Under the pieces are notes generated by a model. The model searched no databases. It saw nothing but the letters and a program-made list of their open reading frames with translations, and was not told where the DNA came from. From NCBI GenBank assembly GCA_003427395.1, contig BFEA01000092.1, forward strand, positions 1,174,112 through 1,231,303: a stretch of DNA of 57,192 bases, in the 5' to 3' direction. Shown here one piece after another: positions 56,976 through 57,192 of this stretch. Both the position numbers and the translations under genes were made by a program. The stretch comes from Chara braunii (Eukaryota > Streptophyta > Charophyceae > Charales > Characeae). Numbering within the stretch: position 1 is the first letter of the stretch; every line of letters begins with the position of its first letter.

Positions 56976-57037
56976 AGTCTTAACGAACTATGCCCCCCCC
57001 ACCTCTTCCTCTTGCCCCAGCACGGTGAAGAGTAGGA
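56845..57037. repeat. About 96-bp duplication with GA runs
   Basis: A (GA)n run followed by GTCTTAACxAACTATGCCCC and CCAGCACGGTGAAGAGTAGG occurs twice. Confidence 0.8.
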
Positions 57038-57192
57038 TCAGTTTCATATGCGATCCGTGGACTATCGGCATCCCTTGAAAACAAAAGAAAAAAAGAAACA
57101 AAAGAAAAAAAGAAAGGAATTGTTTTTTTTTAATGGAAATTTGCACATGCACGAGCGAGAGAGAGAAAGAGCACAATCTAACTACCTACCGC

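Overview
The window is eukaryotic nuclear DNA. The evidence is a spliced gene with short exons and long introns, U6 snRNA-derived copies (one with a poly(A) tail), Ty3/gypsy-type LTR retrotransposon remains, MITE-like inverted-repeat elements and very many microsatellites. The style of the gag/pol relics and the long repeat-filled introns would fit a streptophyte alga such as Chara, but this is an impression from the sequence and was not checked against any database.

Region 1 (1-20970) is retrotransposon territory, with all recognisable coding relics on the minus strand. Four LTR-like blocks end in the same short palindrome at 457, 13956, 14328 and 20970. The first two are close copies of each other and may bound a ~13.5 kb element that keeps only a broken gag-like gene (3235-4395) and an intact ORF of unknown function (4636-5310). 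The second element (about 14040-20970) keeps gag with a CCHC knuckle, a DTG protease, a reverse transcriptase with a YIDD box and half of RNase H. It is frameshifted, carries TGA stops and lacks integrase. Both elements carry a near full-length U6 snRNA-like sequence between the LTR-like block and gag, in the element's sense. A cluster of small hairpins with a constant loop and exchanged stem bases lies at 8947-9862.

Region 2 (20971-38400) is mostly non-coding. It holds one good coding exon (23330-24104, an acidic poly-Asp protein), a weak opposite-strand reading frame at 22603-23007, two more U6-like copies in a tandem duplication, an 86-base poly-G run, long GA/GT tracts, several tandem repeats, and the first copies of a short palindromic MITE.

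Region 3 (38467-51347) is a plus-strand gene that I assembled from splice sites and codon phase. It encodes an acidic/basic N-terminal part, a Gly/Pro/Met-rich part, a long Arg/Gly/Met/Asp-rich part and one C-terminal RNA recognition motif spread over four tiny exons. Its introns hold nine copies of one inverted-repeat family (termini TTAAACCACCAGTAC), another short MITE family, a polyadenylated U6 retropseudogene and a 143-base assembly gap. The acidic exon at 23330 may be the first exon of the same gene, but that link is not shown.

Region 4 (51348-57192) has no gene I can support apart from one weak candidate exon. It is a patchwork of tandem repeats (66, about 70, 90, 105 and 125 bases) and GA, GATA and poly-A tracts.
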